A stretch of DNA of 64,000 bases from Idiomarina aquatica (GCF_003987185.1 NZ_PIPS01000001.1:1-64000), one strand, 5' to 3'. Counted from the first letter of the stretch, positions 1-8,788 are shown. A program made the numbers and translations. The notes: generated by a model from the letters alone, not told the origin.

Positions 1-518
1 GCAGGCGCTTCGACTCCATCATCCACAAGAATTGATGCGTAAAACTTACCTGTTTTACTCAAACTGACAGTAATGCTTTTTACTGCACCCGTAATTTCAC
101 GATGAATATTTGCCTTTACAGGCTGCATTTTGGGCAACTTAACAGCCCCATCCAGCACTTTAACACCCACACAGTGGTAACTCGACTGTTTGCCGTGCTT
201 GCGTTTAAATTGCGGAAATTTGGCTTTTAACTTCGGGTTGAAGAAGTTGTCAAAGGCTTGGTGAAGGTTGATGACTGCCTGCTGCAAGGCGATTGAATCA
301 TATTGTTTCAACCAGTGGTATTTTCGTGATGTCTTAGCAACGGCAAGCAGCGGTTTTATGTCTTTTTTGGGGTTCAGCGTAACCCTGCGCTTGCGATACA
401 TATGAGACTTTAAATGCAGAGCCTTGTTGTACGCGAAACGCACAGCGCCAAACTGAGCTATTAAAAACTCAGTCTGCTCTTGAGTTGGGTAAATGCGTAC
501 TTTTGTCGCCCTTAACAT
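1..518 (-). CDS. tnpB: TnpB-type RNA-guided nuclease of IS200/IS605, partial (N-terminal part)
   Basis: The minus-strand frame is open from an ATG at 518 through the left edge, giving about 172 residues. It starts MLRATKVRIYPTQEQ and contains the typical TnpB N-terminal features: a conserved FAYNKAL segment, a basic stretch, and a KFPQFKRKHG segment. TnpB proteins are small RuvC nucleases guided by a right-end RNA, and they act at the transposon excision site. The catalytic RuvC part and zinc ribbon lie outside the window. No tnpA is visible, so this could be a tnpB-only (IS1341-type) element. It sits beside a broken pirin gene, which is the likely insertion target. Confidence 0.85.
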   Translation of the reverse strand, partial: MLRATKVRIYPTQEQTEFLIAQFGAVRFAYNKALHLKSHMYRKRRVTLNPKKDIKPLLAVAKTSRKYHWLKQYDSIALQQAVINLHQAFDNFFNPKLKAKFPQFKRKHGKQSSYHCVGVKVLDGAVKLPKMQPVKANIHREITGAVKSITVSLSKTGKFYASILVDDGVEAP

Positions 519-524
519 TTAAAT

Positions 525-632
525 CATGCAACTGTATGGATAACCAGTATTCTCCTGATATAACTTTGCTTGTCAAGGACGTTGAGGCTTCGCCTCAATC
601 GCCTTATATCCCCGCCCGATTGGGCGAGGGTT
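525..632. mobile_element. Left end of the IS200/IS605-type element (hairpins)
   Basis: Two compact hairpins lie between the tnpB start and the truncated pirin frame. One is TTGAGGC-TTC-GCCTCAA at 582-598. The other is CGCCC-GATT-GGGCG at 613-626. Elements of this family carry subterminal hairpins instead of inverted repeats. The pirin-like frame begins right after the second hairpin, so the element boundary is probably near 630. The exact cleavage site cannot be read without an empty site. Confidence 0.55.
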
Positions 633-642
633 TACGGCGAAA

Positions 643-834
643 TTGCTAACGGTTACCGCTCAATCCGACACCCGGCTGGTCATTATCGGCGGCGCTTCCT
701 TAGGCCCGCGGTACATCGATTGGAACTTCGTTGCAACCGACAAGAACCTGATCGAAACCGCCAAACAACGTTGGCAGCAACAGCAGTTTCCGAGCATTCC
801 GGGCGACGCCGATGACTTTATTCCGTTGCCTTAA
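643..834 (+). pseudogene. Pirin family protein, C-terminal fragment
   Basis: The 63 codons encode the typical end of a bacterial pirin (cupin) protein: LVIIGGASLGPRYIDWNF, a short helix, then PGDADDFIPLP and the stop. The N-terminal metal-binding cupin is absent because the IS200/IS605-like end precedes it. The fragment has no ribosome binding site of its own. It is most simply a gene cut by the insertion. Confidence 0.8.
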
Positions 835-932
835 AGCGGCTTACAGCCGGCCAAAACCTGAAATAAAATGCGGTGAGCGCTGCTCTGAGGTAGAATACCC
901 GTTCTTATCACTACTGAGTTGCACATTTATAC

Positions 933-2159
933 ATGACTTTTTCTGATCTCGGACTTTGCCCTGAAATTCTTACCGCCCTTACACGCCAGGGGTACACAGA
1001 ACCAACGCCGATCCAGGCACAAGCGATTCCTCCGGTACTTGCCGGTAACGACGTAATGGCCGCGGCACAAACAGGGACCGGTAAAACCGCCGGTTTTACC
1101 TTACCGATTTTGGAAATGTTAAAGGACAACGAACGCGCTAAAGCCAATACCGCGCGTGTGCTGATCCTTACCCCCACCCGCGAGCTAGCAGCGCAGGTGG
1201 GTGAAAGTGTTGCAACCTATGGCGCCGGACTGCCGCTGAATTATGCCGTTGTCTTTGGTGGGGTAAAAATCAACCCACAAATGATGAAACTGCGTAAAGG
1301 CGTCGATATTTTGGTCGCAACCCCGGGCCGCCTGCTCGATCTTTACCAGCAAAACGCCATTCGCTTTCCAACGTTGGAAGTGTTGGTACTGGACGAAGCC
1401 GACCGCATGTTGGACATGGGCTTCATTCATGACATTAAAAAAATCATCAAACTGTTACCAACAAAGCGCCAGACGTTAATGTTTTCGGCGACCTTCTCTG
1501 ACGACATCCGGGCGTTGGCCAAAAGCCTGGTCAATAACCCGGTCGAAATTTCTGTGGCACCGCCAAATTCCACTGCCGAGCGGATTGAGCAGACCATGTA
1601 CGCCGCAGAAAAGAGCGAAAAGCCTCGCATGCTGATGCAAATACTGCGTGACCTTAACTTGCCTCAGGTGATTGTTTTTTCACGCACCAAACACGGTGCC
1701 AACCGTCTGGTGAAACAGCTCGACAGCGGCGGCTTTCTGGCGGCAGCCATTCACGGTAACAAAAGTCAGGGCGCACGCACCAAAGCACTGAGCGACTTTA
1801 AGGCCGGCAAAATACAGGTGCTGGTTGCTACCGATATTGCCGCTCGCGGCCTGGATATCGAAAAACTGCCCTATGTGATCAATTATGATCTGCCGCAAGT
1901 TGCCGAAGATTACGTCCACCGTATTGGCCGGACCGGCCGCGCCGGTCAGGTAGGTCACGCCATTTCTTTGGTCATGGACGAAGAATTTAAGACCCTCAAA
2001 GCGATCGAAAAACTCATCGGCCAGCCCATCGAACGTTGCAAACTGGAAGGTTTTAGCAACGTCGAACTTACCGGTAAAACGCCACCCCCAAAGAAAACGC
2101 AGCGTCCACCGCGTAAACCGCGCAACGCTAGCAATAAGTCACCAAGCGGCAATCGGTAA
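933..2159 (+). CDS. rhlE: DEAD-box RNA helicase, RhlE type
   Basis: This is a 408-residue ATP-dependent RNA helicase. The motifs run in order: Q motif ([10 protein letters not shown], about 25-33), Walker A AQTGTGKT (45-52), PTRELAAQ (81-88), DEAD (154-157), SAT (185-187), and [11 protein letters not shown] in the second RecA domain. The short basic, proline- and lysine-rich tail ([15 protein letters not shown]) is typical of RhlE. Such proteins remodel rRNA precursors and mRNA in the cytoplasm. The gene stands alone between the pirin remnant and a convergent protease gene, and the hairpin just after its stop may serve both. Confidence 0.93.
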   Translation: MTFSDLGLCPEILTALTRQGYTEPTPIQAQAIPPVLAGNDVMAAAQTGTGKTAGFTLPILEMLKDNERAKANTARVLILTPTRELAAQVGESVATYGAGLPLNYAVVFGGVKINPQMMKLRKGVDILVATPGRLLDLYQQNAIRFPTLEVLVLDEADRMLDMGFIHDIKKIIKLLPTKRQTLMFSATFSDDIRALAKSLVNNPVEISVAPPNSTAERIEQTMYAAEKSEKPRMLMQILRDLNLPQVIVFSRTKHGANRLVKQLDSGGFLAAAIHGNKSQGARTKALSDFKAGKIQVLVATDIAARGLDIEKLPYVINYDLPQVAEDYVHRIGRTGRAGQVGHAISLVMDEEFKTLKAIEKLIGQPIERCKLEGFSNVELTGKTPPPKKTQRPPRKPRNASNKSPSGNR

Positions 2160-2160
2160 A

Positions 2161-2197
2161 GAAAAAAAAGCTACCCTTTTGGGGATAAGGGTAGCTT
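2161..2197 (-). terminator. Rho-independent terminator between rhlE and the S41 gene
   Basis: An 11-bp perfect stem pairs AAGCTACCCTT (2168-2178) with AAGGGTAGCTT (2187-2197) around an 8-nt loop. On the minus strand the stem is followed by eight T residues (A-run at 2162-2169), a classical intrinsic terminator for the protease gene. It may also stop rhlE transcription, although no U tract follows on the plus strand. Confidence 0.85.
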
Positions 2198-2271
2198 AAC
2201 AAGAAAAGTCAAACTTCGTTACAACAACGCCAGATTATCAACGAAACCGTGTTGTTTACAGTGACAAATTG

Positions 2272-3261
2272 TCACAGCCCTCGAGCGGTGTTGCCTTGCT
2301 TCTGAACGACCAGGTCTAGCGCATCAATAGCCGGCGTTTGAATATCCGGAACAATCCCCGTCCGCTCCCAGTTGGTCTTCGTCGCTGTTATGATCGGCTT
2401 AAACATCGAAATACGAAACGCCAGCCGTTCGGTGATGTGGCGTACTCCCACATAAAAGCCGGCACTCGCCGTCGTATCACCAACCACAATGGCTCTAGCA
2501 TTCGCCTGCAACACCCCAGCAAAAATTTCAGCGGCACTGGCTGTTTGGCTACTGGTTAATAGCCATACTGGTAAATCGCCGCGGAAATTAGCATGGGAAA
2601 CGCCCGCCAATGCAGCCATCTCTGCGGTTTTCTCATTACTTGAATCAAGCACATACCAAAGCGGCGTCTTAACCGGCAAGAAGTAACTCAACATATACTG
2701 AACCAAGTCGGGGGAACCACCGACGGTGTCACGTAAATCAATGATCAGTCCATCACTGTGTTTAAGAAAGTTTAAAGCCGCATCAACCGCCTCTCTCGCC
2801 TGCTCATCCGGCGAAAACTTATTAAATTTTAAATAGCCGATATTGCCCCGTAGGTAGCGCACTTGCTCAAAACCAAAGTTATAGGTCAGTTTACCTTGCT
2901 GGTGGCTTATCACATGGGTAATCTTCTCATCAGGGTTAACGGTGTATAAACTGAGGTGGTTATCACCGGTAAGCGCGCGTAAATCCTTACCCAGTACCCG
3001 AGCAAACTCATCCAGTGACTCAAGTTCATCATAAATCCCAAGTTCGAACCGGCTCAAAAACAGACGCTTTAAATCAGCGACAACCTGTTGTTCGATGTAC
3101 TCCCGTTGCATCACATCAAACGTTTCGGTAAGTAACTGACGAGTACGTTCAGATGTCAGTCCCTTGTCGTCTGCATGGGTCATTAGTGACGTTAATAATA
3201 AAGAAATAAGAAAAAGTAGCAGAGCCACAACTCTGCTAAAACTAAGCAAAATGGGTTTCAT
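2272..3261 (-). CDS. Secreted S41 family (C-terminal-processing/IRBP-like) peptidase
   Basis: The chosen start is MKPILLSFSR, preceded by an AAAGGT ribosome binding site; a longer form would begin six codons upstream. A hydrophobic signal peptide covers about residues 1-28. The C-terminal S41 fold is recognisable from GLIIDLRDTVGGSPDL and the nucleophile segment SSQTASAAEIFAG, where the serine after A is the likely catalytic residue. A lysine four residues on, expected in CtpA proteases, is not seen, which fits the tail-specific/IRBP-like subgroup. No PDZ domain is evident. It probably acts in the periplasm or outside the cell on unknown proteins. Confidence 0.75.
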   Translation of the reverse strand: MKPILLSFSRVVALLLFLISLLLTSLMTHADDKGLTSERTRQLLTETFDVMQREYIEQQVVADLKRLFLSRFELGIYDELESLDEFARVLGKDLRALTGDNHLSLYTVNPDEKITHVISHQQGKLTYNFGFEQVRYLRGNIGYLKFNKFSPDEQAREAVDAALNFLKHSDGLIIDLRDTVGGSPDLVQYMLSYFLPVKTPLWYVLDSSNEKTAEMAALAGVSHANFRGDLPVWLLTSSQTASAAEIFAGVLQANARAIVVGDTTASAGFYVGVRHITERLAFRISMFKPIITATKTNWERTGIVPDIQTPAIDALDLVVQKQGNTARGL

Positions 3262-3341
3262 AAGTTTACCTTTAAACATTCATTAGCAACGGTAGGCCTA
3301 TGCCCACCGGATATCTGTTAGGTCATTGAAAGCTAATGAAT

Positions 3342-3746
3342 TTAGATAAAGGCGTTTTTGATTTTAAACTGTATACCCGTGTCCTTCCATCCAGAGAGGT
3401 GGAAGCGACTTGCTGGTTTATTTAAAAACCAATCATCAAAAATCGGTTCGGTGAGCGAATAAACATTAACAATGGTCGCGGTGAATAACGTTTCATCGGT
3501 ACGGTCAAATTGCCACTTTGCCGACTGCTTATGGTGCTCAAAATAGCTGGCACTGGAATAAGACAGATACGAAACAGCCAAGTGATCGCTTGTTTCAGAG
3601 AGCGCAGAGGTGTCGGCAACAACAAACGGTGAGGATATTGATGATTCGGCGTCAGCGAAAGACAGCCAACAAAACAAGCACAGCAATACCGCCGTGAAAG
3701 TAATCTTAACAGCTTGCACACCATATTGGTTGGCGGTATCACCCAT
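3342..3746 (-). CDS. Hypothetical exported protein
   Basis: About 134 residues from ATG 3746, with GAGAAG upstream. A signal peptide is likely (ITFTAVLLCLFCWLSFADA, cleavage near residue 33). The rest is polar, with repeated aromatic residues (SYLSYSSASYFEHH), and I recognise no domain. It lies directly upstream of the S41 gene on the same strand, 81 bp apart. The two could be co-transcribed. It could also be a fragment of a larger gene. Confidence 0.45.
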   Translation of the reverse strand: MGDTANQYGVQAVKITFTAVLLCLFCWLSFADAESSISSPFVVADTSALSETSDHLAVSYLSYSSASYFEHHKQSAKWQFDRTDETLFTATIVNVYSLTEPIFDDWFLNKPASRFHLSGWKDTGIQFKIKNAFI

Positions 3747-3898
3747 CAAGCTTCTCTAGCACCCGATTCCTTTTAAGTAGATCGTTACCATACTATTAAT
3801 TTACGCCTTGCGCCAACCGCAGTTGCCTTACCCCACGCCCCGGTTAATTAACGGTTTTCTTAATTATATTCTACACTTACGTAAAGCATTACCCTATC

Positions 3899-4651
3899 GT
3901 AAAAGAACGCTTACAGCTGTCACAGGCGCTCAACCACGCCGTTGAAAACCAGGAACTTGCACTGGCTCTGCAACCGCAAGTTGATACACAACAACAGGTC
4001 ATCGGTTTTGAGGCGCTGCTACGCTGGCAACATCCTAAGTTTGGTTCGGTCTCGCCCAGCCGCTTTATTGCGATTGCGGAAGCGTCCGGATCGATTGTCG
4101 AAATCGGTGATTGGGTGCTGCAACAATGTTGTGAAAAGCTTGTTCAATGGCAGCAAACCGGTCGCAAAAGCCTAACAATATCGGTCAACGTAAGTTCCGT
4201 GCAGTTTCGCCGCGGCGACTTTCTCTCGCGCGTGCAACACATCCTCGAGCACACCGGCGCAAATCCGAATCATCTTCGTTTTGAGCTAACCGAAAGCCTG
4301 ATTGCCGACGACATTGACTTTATCGTCGCGCAAATGGAAGCCCTACGCGCTCTGGGCTTGTCCATTTCGCTGGATGACTTCGGCACCGGCTACGCTTCCT
4401 TGGCCTACCTGACACAGTTGCCGCTCGATGAGCTGAAAATTGATCGCGCCTTCGTCAATGATCTCGATAAACACAGCAAAGGCGAGTTACTCACCGAGAC
4501 CATTATTAGCCTCGGCCGCAGCATGAACTTAGCCGTGATCGCCGAGGGCGTCGAAACACAGGAGCAATTCAAACGCTTGCAGGCAATGGGGTGTGAATAT
4601 TTCCAGGGCTATTTGTTTGGTAAGCCGCGAATTGAACCGGATGAGTTTTAA
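3899..4651 (+). pseudogene. EAL-domain cyclic-di-GMP phosphodiesterase, 5'-truncated
   Basis: The frame encodes a complete EAL domain: FEALLRWQHP (EAL signature), SVNVSSVQF, ELTESL, DDFGTGYASL, KIDRAFV, IAEGVET and GYLFGKP. These contain the metal- and substrate-binding residues expected for c-di-GMP hydrolysis. No ATG, GTG or TTG start with a ribosome binding site precedes the domain. The first in-frame ATG (4115) falls inside it, past the EAL motif. The residues before the domain (VKERLQLSQAL) look like the linker that normally follows a GGDEF domain. The gene has probably lost its sensor/GGDEF half and is likely not translated as an active enzyme. Confidence 0.7.
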
Positions 4652-4656
4652 ACGCC

Positions 4657-5643
4657 CTAGCTAAACCGCCCGAATTGCCGGCGGTACGCCGACGGTGTGT
4701 AGCCGGTAACGCTCTTAAATGTCCGTCGAAACGATGTCTCGTCAGTAAAACCTAAGCAGTCACTGATTTGGTTAACGGCCTGGGAACTGTAGATAAGGTA
4801 ATCCGAAGCCTGCCGCATCTTCACAAGCCGCATGAGATGCGCGCACGGCAGTCCGGTTATCGCTTTGGTCTTTCTGGCCAGAGTCCGTTCAGTGGTGTTC
4901 AGTCCCTTCGCCAGTAAAGACACCATCAGGGCACTGGCAGGCGTTTCCTCAACCCACGCGTAAATCTGCCGAATTAACGGATCGTCAAAGGCCATCACAT
5001 TAACCGCCTGCAATGGCGTTACCCGACTCTCAGGCTTAGGCACCACCATAACGTCAATAATGTCCCGCAACAGATTGTGACCCAGTTCCTGCTCGATAAT
5101 CGCCTGGGCGATAGGCAAATACCCATTAACCCCTGAAGCGGTCATGATAGCGTCATCGGCCACAAAAGTCTGAGAAAACCGCCACATTATCTGAGGGTTC
5201 CGGGCGCTAAGAAAGTTCGTCAGCCACCACGTCGACGTCGCCTTCTTGCCCGTCAAAACGCCAGCATCGACGAGCAAGCCGACCGCCGAACAGTAGGCCC
5301 ATAACTGAATGTTTGGCTGCACGCGCTTAAGCTGGTCAACAAGGTCACTGTAGTTCTGCAACAGCCGACTGATATTGGCTTCACCATCGGTCCAGAATCC
5401 CGGCACGAGTATCGCATCCAACGAATCATCGGTCATCGACAGTGTCGGCGTAACCGACAGGCGGGCACCGTTATCGGTTATCTGAAGCTCTACAGGTTGG
5501 TTTAGGGAGGGCGTATTCACCCCCGCCCATACCACATCAAACCTTGCTGCTCCGGCGCGTTTATTTGCGGCTTGCAGCAGTTCTGCAAACGCCAGCAACC
5601 CAGATGCCATGCAACCGGGATAAACCAACAGACCCACTTTCAT
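4657..5643 (-). CDS. GlxA-type transcriptional regulator (DJ-1/PfpI domain plus AraC HTH)
   Basis: This is a 328-residue two-domain protein. Residues 1-190 form a DJ-1/PfpI-like domain, with VGLLVYPGCMASG at the start and LWAYCSAVGLL around the usual nucleophile elbow. Residues about 225-325 form an AraC-type DNA-binding domain (LAKGLNTTERTLARKTK, then ISDCLGFTDETSFRRTFK and GYTPSAYRRQF). Proteins of this layout regulate metabolic genes in response to small ligands. It is divergent from the metallo-beta-lactamase-fold gene at 5750 across about 105 bp, so it probably controls that gene and the oxidoreductase after it. Confidence 0.88.
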   Translation of the reverse strand: MKVGLLVYPGCMASGLLAFAELLQAANKRAGAARFDVVWAGVNTPSLNQPVELQITDNGARLSVTPTLSMTDDSLDAILVPGFWTDGEANISRLLQNYSDLVDQLKRVQPNIQLWAYCSAVGLLVDAGVLTGKKATSTWWLTNFLSARNPQIMWRFSQTFVADDAIMTASGVNGYLPIAQAIIEQELGHNLLRDIIDVMVVPKPESRVTPLQAVNVMAFDDPLIRQIYAWVEETPASALMVSLLAKGLNTTERTLARKTKAITGLPCAHLMRLVKMRQASDYLIYSSQAVNQISDCLGFTDETSFRRTFKSVTGYTPSAYRRQFGRFS

Positions 5644-5749
5644 TCGTCACCACATGGCTGATATTGCATGATTAATGTCATAAACAGCCATTATGGTCAC
5701 TGCTCAATAAAAATACAATGGGATTATCATCAATCACGGAGCACCCAAC

Positions 5750-6526
5750 ATGACCATCACTCAGCTTAGAAACGCCACCATCATCGTTCATTACAACAAC
5801 GAGGTTATCTTGGTTGATCCCATGTTAGCCCCCCAAGGCGCCATTCCAGCGCTTAAATACCTCACCAGTAAACGCGTACGAAACCCAACCGCTCCACTGC
5901 CCAGTAATGCCGACAACCTGCTGAATAGCGTTACCGCGTGCTTAATCACCCATTGTCAAAAGGGCCATTTTGATCACCTCGACAGAGCAGCCACCAAATG
6001 GCTCAGAGCACGTCAGATACCAACCTATTGCGCAGAGAAAGACGCTCCTTTTCTCACCAAGAAAGGGCTCAACGTAAAACCGCTCAGTTGCTCGCGCAGC
6101 AACCCGTTTTTTCAAGGCAGTATCGAACTTATCCCCTGTGTACATGGTGACGGCATTGTGGGTCGGCTAATGGAGCACGGTTTTGGGTACCTCATTAAAC
6201 AAGCCAACGAACCGAGCTTATACATCACCGGCGACACCTTATTAACGGACGATGTACGCCGTTGCATTAGCTTACAACAGCCGGACTGCATCGTCTTACC
6301 CGCTGGTGGCGCACAATTTGATATTGGTGGCCCCTTCATTATGGGCGTCGACGATGTACTGGAAGTTGGCGCCTTAAGTACCAGCCATATTATTGCTAAC
6401 CACCTAGAAGCACTGGATCATTGCCCGGTTACCCGGCAGCAATTAAAAGCCGCCGTAGCCAACCAACCATGGGCTGACCGAGTTCATGTACCTGCCGACG
6501 GTGAAACAATTTCGGAGGTTTTTTGA
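5750..6526 (+). CDS. Metallo-beta-lactamase-fold hydrolase (UlaG/YjcS-like)
   Basis: This 258-residue protein starts MTITQLRNATIIVHY. It carries the fold's landmarks: LVDPML, then THCQKGHFDHLD (in place of the canonical HxHxDH), a histidine at CVHGDG, YITGDTLL with the metal-bridging aspartate, and IIANHLEAL near the end. The first motif lacks the usual first histidine spacing (HCQKGHFDH), so metal loading may be altered. The gene is followed with almost no gap by the flavin oxidoreductase, implying an operon. It is divergent from the GlxA-type regulator. The substrate is unknown. Confidence 0.8.
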   Translation: MTITQLRNATIIVHYNNEVILVDPMLAPQGAIPALKYLTSKRVRNPTAPLPSNADNLLNSVTACLITHCQKGHFDHLDRAATKWLRARQIPTYCAEKDAPFLTKKGLNVKPLSCSRSNPFFQGSIELIPCVHGDGIVGRLMEHGFGYLIKQANEPSLYITGDTLLTDDVRRCISLQQPDCIVLPAGGAQFDIGGPFIMGVDDVLEVGALSTSHIIANHLEALDHCPVTRQQLKAAVANQPWADRVHVPADGETISEVF

Positions 6527-6585
6527 TCTTTTCCCCTGATCTCACCGTGTACAAAAAAACAGCAACCGAAAAGGAAGGGAAAAGC

Positions 6586-7260
6586 ATGAGCTATACACTG
6601 GAAATTCAGGACATCAGCGATGTTACGCACGACGTTAAGCGCATCCGTCTGCCCAAGCCCGATGGCTACCAATTTACCCCCGGTCAAGCCACCGAAGTAG
6701 CCATTGACCGGGACGGTTGGCGAGAAGAAAAACGCCCTTTTACCTTCACCTCCATAAACAGCGACCCGTGGCTCGAATTCATCATCAAAGTCTACCCTGA
6801 CCATGACGGCGTTACCGAGCAAATCGGTGCGTTGGGTAAAGGCGATGCGCTGATCATTGACGACCCCTGGGGGGCCATCAACTACAAAGGCGAAGGGACG
6901 TTCCTCGCCGGCGGCGCCGGCGTAACCCCCTTCATCTCGATTTTGCGTGACCTGCATAACAAGGGTGAGATTGGCAACAACCGTCTGGTTTTCTCCAATA
7001 AGACCGAGCAGGACATTATCCTGAGAGAAGAGTTTGAGCGTATGCTCGGCGACCAGTTCGTTAACGTAATCACCGAACAGCAACCCTCCGATGATTTGAT
7101 GTTTTTAAACGGTCATATTGATAAAGACTTTCTGGCAACACACATCAAAGACGTTAACCAGGCCTTTTACGTCTGCGGCCCCGAGCCTTTTAACAACAGC
7201 ATCATGGATGCGCTCAAGCAACTCGGTGCCGATCCAGATTCGTTGGTGTTTGAGAAATAA
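6586..7260 (+). CDS. FAD/NAD(P)-binding oxidoreductase (ferredoxin reductase-like)
   Basis: About 224 residues from ATG 6586, chosen because AAGGAAGGG lies just upstream. An in-frame TTG at 6523 would extend it. The FAD part has EEKRPFTFTS, matching the RxYS-type FAD-binding motif. The NAD part has GGAGVTPFISIL (nucleotide-binding loop) and FYVCGPEPFNNSIM near the end, typical of flavodoxin/ferredoxin reductases. It lacks an iron-sulfur domain and probably transfers electrons from NAD(P)H to an unidentified partner. It follows the metallo-beta-lactamase-fold gene in the same operon. Confidence 0.87.
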   Translation: MSYTLEIQDISDVTHDVKRIRLPKPDGYQFTPGQATEVAIDRDGWREEKRPFTFTSINSDPWLEFIIKVYPDHDGVTEQIGALGKGDALIIDDPWGAINYKGEGTFLAGGAGVTPFISILRDLHNKGEIGNNRLVFSNKTEQDIILREEFERMLGDQFVNVITEQQPSDDLMFLNGHIDKDFLATHIKDVNQAFYVCGPEPFNNSIMDALKQLGADPDSLVFEK

Positions 7261-7293
7261 ATCAACCACAACAAAAAAGTTTTAAAACCAGGG

Positions 7294-7322
7294 TTGCAAA
7301 TAGGAACAATTCTCATTATGAT
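7294..7322 (+). promoter_or_regulatory. Fur-type sigma-70 promoter upstream of a candidate sRNA
   Basis: The -35 box is TTGCAA (7294-7299), with an exact 17-bp spacer and a -10 box TATGAT (7317-7322). The spacer includes GAACAATTCTCA, an AT-rich Fur-box-like core. The promoter before the iron-type TonB receptor at 27105 has the same arrangement and nearly the same spacer (27033-27061), which supports iron control. Confidence 0.65.
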
Positions 7323-7328
7323 CTGTAT

Positions 7329-7430
7329 CGAAACTTAATTCAACGTCAAGTTTCAATTTACAGGTCTATTGCCTTTCCTCTCCTAGAAAGCGCAACGTTT
7401 ATCCCCGGCTTCGGCCGGGGATTCTTTCAT
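7329..7430 (+). ncRNA. Candidate Fur-regulated small RNA (RyhB/PrrF-like role)
   Basis: A strong iron-type promoter is followed by about 100 nt without a reading frame. The stretch ends in the very stable hairpin ATCCCCGGC-TTCG-GCCGGGGAT (7401-7422), which has a UUCG tetraloop and a U-rich tail. The interior has a pyrimidine run TTGCCTTTCCTCTCC (about 7369-7383) that is complementary to Shine-Dalgarno sequences, as in sRNAs that block translation. The size and layout match iron-stress sRNAs such as RyhB and PrrF. I see no clear sequence identity to either, so the functional analogy is inference. It could instead be a leader or terminator of the upstream operon. Confidence 0.55.
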
Positions 7431-7452
7431 CTGGCTCTGTTTCCGACGACGC

Positions 7453-7896
7453 TCAATAAAACCAACCGGTACGGAATGACACGCCGACAACAACAAACAA
7501 CACCGAAATGACGGTAACCGACACAATGTGCCACGCCATCACGTTGAGGTTCGACGGTGAAAGATTCGGTATTACACGAAACCTAGCGTTTATCGCAAAA
7601 CCAGCGGTAAGTGCGAGCAAGCCGAGTTTGAGCATGATGGGATGAGCGACCGGGTTACTTAAATCAAACCACTGACTGACATCCGGCAACAGCCGGTGCG
7701 CCAGCATAACGCCGGTGATGATCTGAATAATCAGCGCCGGCATACCAATCTTTTCATAGACCGATTCAAAGCTTAGTAACAACTCTGGCGAACGCTGTTT
7801 CAGTACATTAGGCAGCACCACCACAGACAGAACAATATGCCCTCCTGTCCAGATGGTGGCAGCAAGGATATGAAGCAATAACAGTAAACCGTACAT
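7453..7896 (-). CDS. CopD-like four-helix membrane protein
   Basis: This is a 147-residue inner-membrane protein with four hydrophobic helices. It starts MYGLLLLLHILAATIWTGGH; the LHILxxxIWxGGH pattern is typical of CopD/DUF2269-type membrane proteins, which have conserved histidines that may bind heme or copper. Further histidines occur near HRLLPDV, HPIMLK and AWHIVSV. It stands alone, convergent with the sRNA candidate. A role in copper or redox handling is inferred only from the fold. Confidence 0.65.
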   Translation of the reverse strand: MYGLLLLLHILAATIWTGGHIVLSVVVLPNVLKQRSPELLLSFESVYEKIGMPALIIQIITGVMLAHRLLPDVSQWFDLSNPVAHPIMLKLGLLALTAGFAINARFRVIPNLSPSNLNVMAWHIVSVTVISVLFVVVGVSFRTGWFY

Positions 7897-8040
7897 GGCG
7901 ACCTCTCTGGCTTTGCACCGCTAAACTGTACCACTATGTGACAGAAAATATGAGCGGATTATTAAGCCTTATACTCATCCGTCGACTCTGCTACAGTTTC
8001 GTTATTGAAAATAACGATAAGCTCAACAATAAGTTCGCCC

Positions 8041-8256
8041 ATGAAAATTTATAAAAAAGACATTACAGAAACCCTCTTCAGCACACTGTTCATCGCCGGT
8101 GGCTTTATCGTAGGTAGTAGCATCATGCGCTCGATAATCAATGGCGAACTGACCTTTCGCGACGACAACCTCTTCGTTTTTATCATCGCGTTCGTCGTCG
8201 CAGTGATTTTTCAGGTGCGGAAGGTGTTAAAACGGCAGGATAAGGTCAATAATTAA
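8041..8256 (+). CDS. Small two-helix membrane protein
   Basis: A 71-residue frame from ATG 8041 (MKIYKKDITETLFSTLF). An in-frame TTG at 8005 is less likely. Two hydrophobic segments (about 10-27 and 44-60) and a basic tail (RKVLKRQDK) suggest a small inner-membrane protein. No family is recognised. It lies between two minus-strand genes with no obvious operon partner and no good ribosome binding site. Confidence 0.45.
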   Translation: MKIYKKDITETLFSTLFIAGGFIVGSSIMRSIINGELTFRDDNLFVFIIAFVVAVIFQVRKVLKRQDKVNN

Positions 8257-8305
8257 AGCGCGATTACGCAATGGCTTTGTATTGCGTCGTAGCAGCGCTG
8301 TATTA

Positions 8306-8788
8306 TCAAAAGTCTTTCAATTGGATTTTTAAACTACGGTTAGTTTCAGCATTACGCAATTCCTGTTCGGAAACTTTCCAAAATTCAAAGGCTTGGTCGC
8401 TGATATCTCTTAATAAACGCTCTAATGCCTGAACATCAACGTTACGACGTAATGCAATAGCGACAGCGCTTCTGGCATTGCTGGGCGAAAAGTTATGTTG
8501 CTGCCGTACACTTTTAATTTCTTTAAGCAACTCCTCATCCGATCCAAAAGCCACCCGTTTTTCATTTGCGTCCCAGTCGGCGACGAATACCGCCCTAATA
8601 CCGGGGGGAAGAAAATTGGCAAAGCACAACGCGTCACCGATCGTTAGGCGTCGCCGAAATGCCTGAAACACACCTACGACCATATTCCATGCCATATTGG
8701 TTGTCTCAAGATTAGAGGCATCTCTTGCGTCTACCATGAACTGGTTAAACTGCTCTGTCGCGTGATAATACTCGGGAGGTACAGGCAT
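8306..8788 (-). CDS. DUF2267 family protein
   Basis: 160 residues from ATG 8788, with TGGAGAAACG directly upstream as ribosome binding site. Two more upstream ATG/ATT options are ignored. The pattern WNMVVGVFQAFRRRLTIGDALCFANFLPPGIRAVFV is characteristic of DUF2267, a small helical domain. It often occurs near stress or membrane genes. The function is unknown. The gene is isolated, divergent from the flavoprotein gene at 9004. Confidence 0.75.
   Translation of the reverse strand: MPVPPEYYHATEQFNQFMVDARDASNLETTNMAWNMVVGVFQAFRRRLTIGDALCFANFLPPGIRAVFVADWDANEKRVAFGSDEELLKEIKSVRQQHNFSPSNARSAVAIALRRNVDVQALERLLRDISDQAFEFWKVSEQELRNAETNRSLKIQLKDF

Noticed and set aside
3422-3742. Second minus-strand frame overlapping the exported protein
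   Set aside because: It lacks the signal peptide and is rich in serine/proline/arginine from an out-of-frame reading.
6484-7083. 199-codon minus-strand frame opposite the oxidoreductase
   Set aside because: The plus strand carries clear FAD and NAD motifs; the antisense has none and overlaps two genes.
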